DNA from: Petaurus breviceps papuanus
Taxonomy: Eukaryota > Chordata > Mammalia > Diprotodontia > Petauridae
Direction of reading: 5' to 3'
Assembly (NCBI GenBank): GCA_028583685.1
Contig: JAMXIF010001183.1
Span: 10,364,373 to 10,428,372 of the forward strand
DNA length: 64,000 nt
The notes below the pieces were generated by a model. The model was not told the DNA's origin and made no database searches. It saw only the letters and a list, made by a program, of their open reading frames with translations. Shown here one piece after another: positions 63,740 to 64,000 of this stretch; position 1 is the first letter of the stretch, and every line of letters starts with the position of its first letter. A program made the translations under genes and the position numbers.

Positions 63740-63900
63740 AAGAAGGTCCCCGGCTTCTTGTACTATATATTCTAGTGGGTAAGCTATGATCTCAGTGTAC
63801 ATAGCGATAGAACAGAACGAGATCTGATTGGAGCCTTAGCAAGTTATTAGCAAGACTTTGCAATTGATTGAATGATTGGAAGGTCCTGGGATGGGGTAGT
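63740..63900 (-). mobile_element. L2 LINE 3' end, second part
   Basis: The interrupted L2 resumes: aaggtccccggcttcttgta, ctatatattctagtgggtaa, gctatgatctcagtgtacat. Beyond 63900 I see nothing to name up to the window end. Confidence 0.55.
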
Positions 63901-64000
63901 ACTTGGAGATTATTTAATCACACTTAGTAAATGCTGTATTTTGAATGATGTCATGTTTTGATCTTCTCTGTTCTTGGTTTGTCACTGAATAAAATAGAGA

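Overview
The window looks like ordinary non-coding DNA from a marsupial nuclear genome. It is AT-rich. It is dense in a SINE type whose tRNA-like head (aggtggcacagtggatagag) runs into the CORE domain (gtgaccctgggcaagtcac) and then a BovB-like tail ending ...actgaacaacaac; this is the marsupial MAR1 design. Poly-A-tailed tRNA-SINEs (WSINE1-like), many MIR/Ther CORE-SINEs, L2 and CR1/L3 LINE pieces, and L1 3' ends of the kind abundant in marsupials support the same reading. The species cannot be fixed from the sequence; an Australian marsupial is a guess from the WSINE1-like copies. Family names are from memory, without a repeat library.

I found no protein-coding gene, structural RNA gene or CRISPR array that I can support. 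Open frames are low-complexity translations of microsatellites, pieces of SINE/L2/LTR, lack an ATG, or are short and unrecognised. The window is intergenic or lies in a large intron.

Layout. 0-8 kb: CORE-SINEs, CR1/L3 and L1 tails, hAT fragments and long compound microsatellites (1.8, 5.6, 6.1-6.5, 7.4 kb). 8-18 kb: poly-A SINEs, including a dimeric one at 11.7 kb, three MAR1 copies, L2 and an inverted L1 tail. 18-24 kb: mostly single-copy sequence, with a 182-codon frame at 20.5-21.1 kb. 24-32 kb: CR1/L3 copies, one split by MAR1, two microsatellites, a compact cluster of RFX/CRE/CCAAT-like sites at 28.2 kb, and a duplicated L2 fragment at 29.2 and 31.5 kb. 32-43 kb: L2 and MIR fragments plus a repeat-poor stretch at 40.2-42.3 kb. 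42-55 kb: heavily nested repeats, a foldback hAT element with target duplications at 49.1 kb, and two solo LTRs of one family at 50.2 and 54.1 kb. 55-64 kb: poly-A SINEs with clean target-site duplications, MAR1, an L1 3' end, hAT fragments and a repeat-poor AT-rich block at 58.9-60.4 kb that resembles conserved non-coding DNA.

No new biological system is evident. The points most worth a second look are the dimeric SINE, the local L2 duplication, the foldback hAT element, the regulatory-like cluster at 28.2 kb, the short Cys-rich frame that ends on a splice-donor-like site at 30.35 kb, and the long frame at 20.5 kb.
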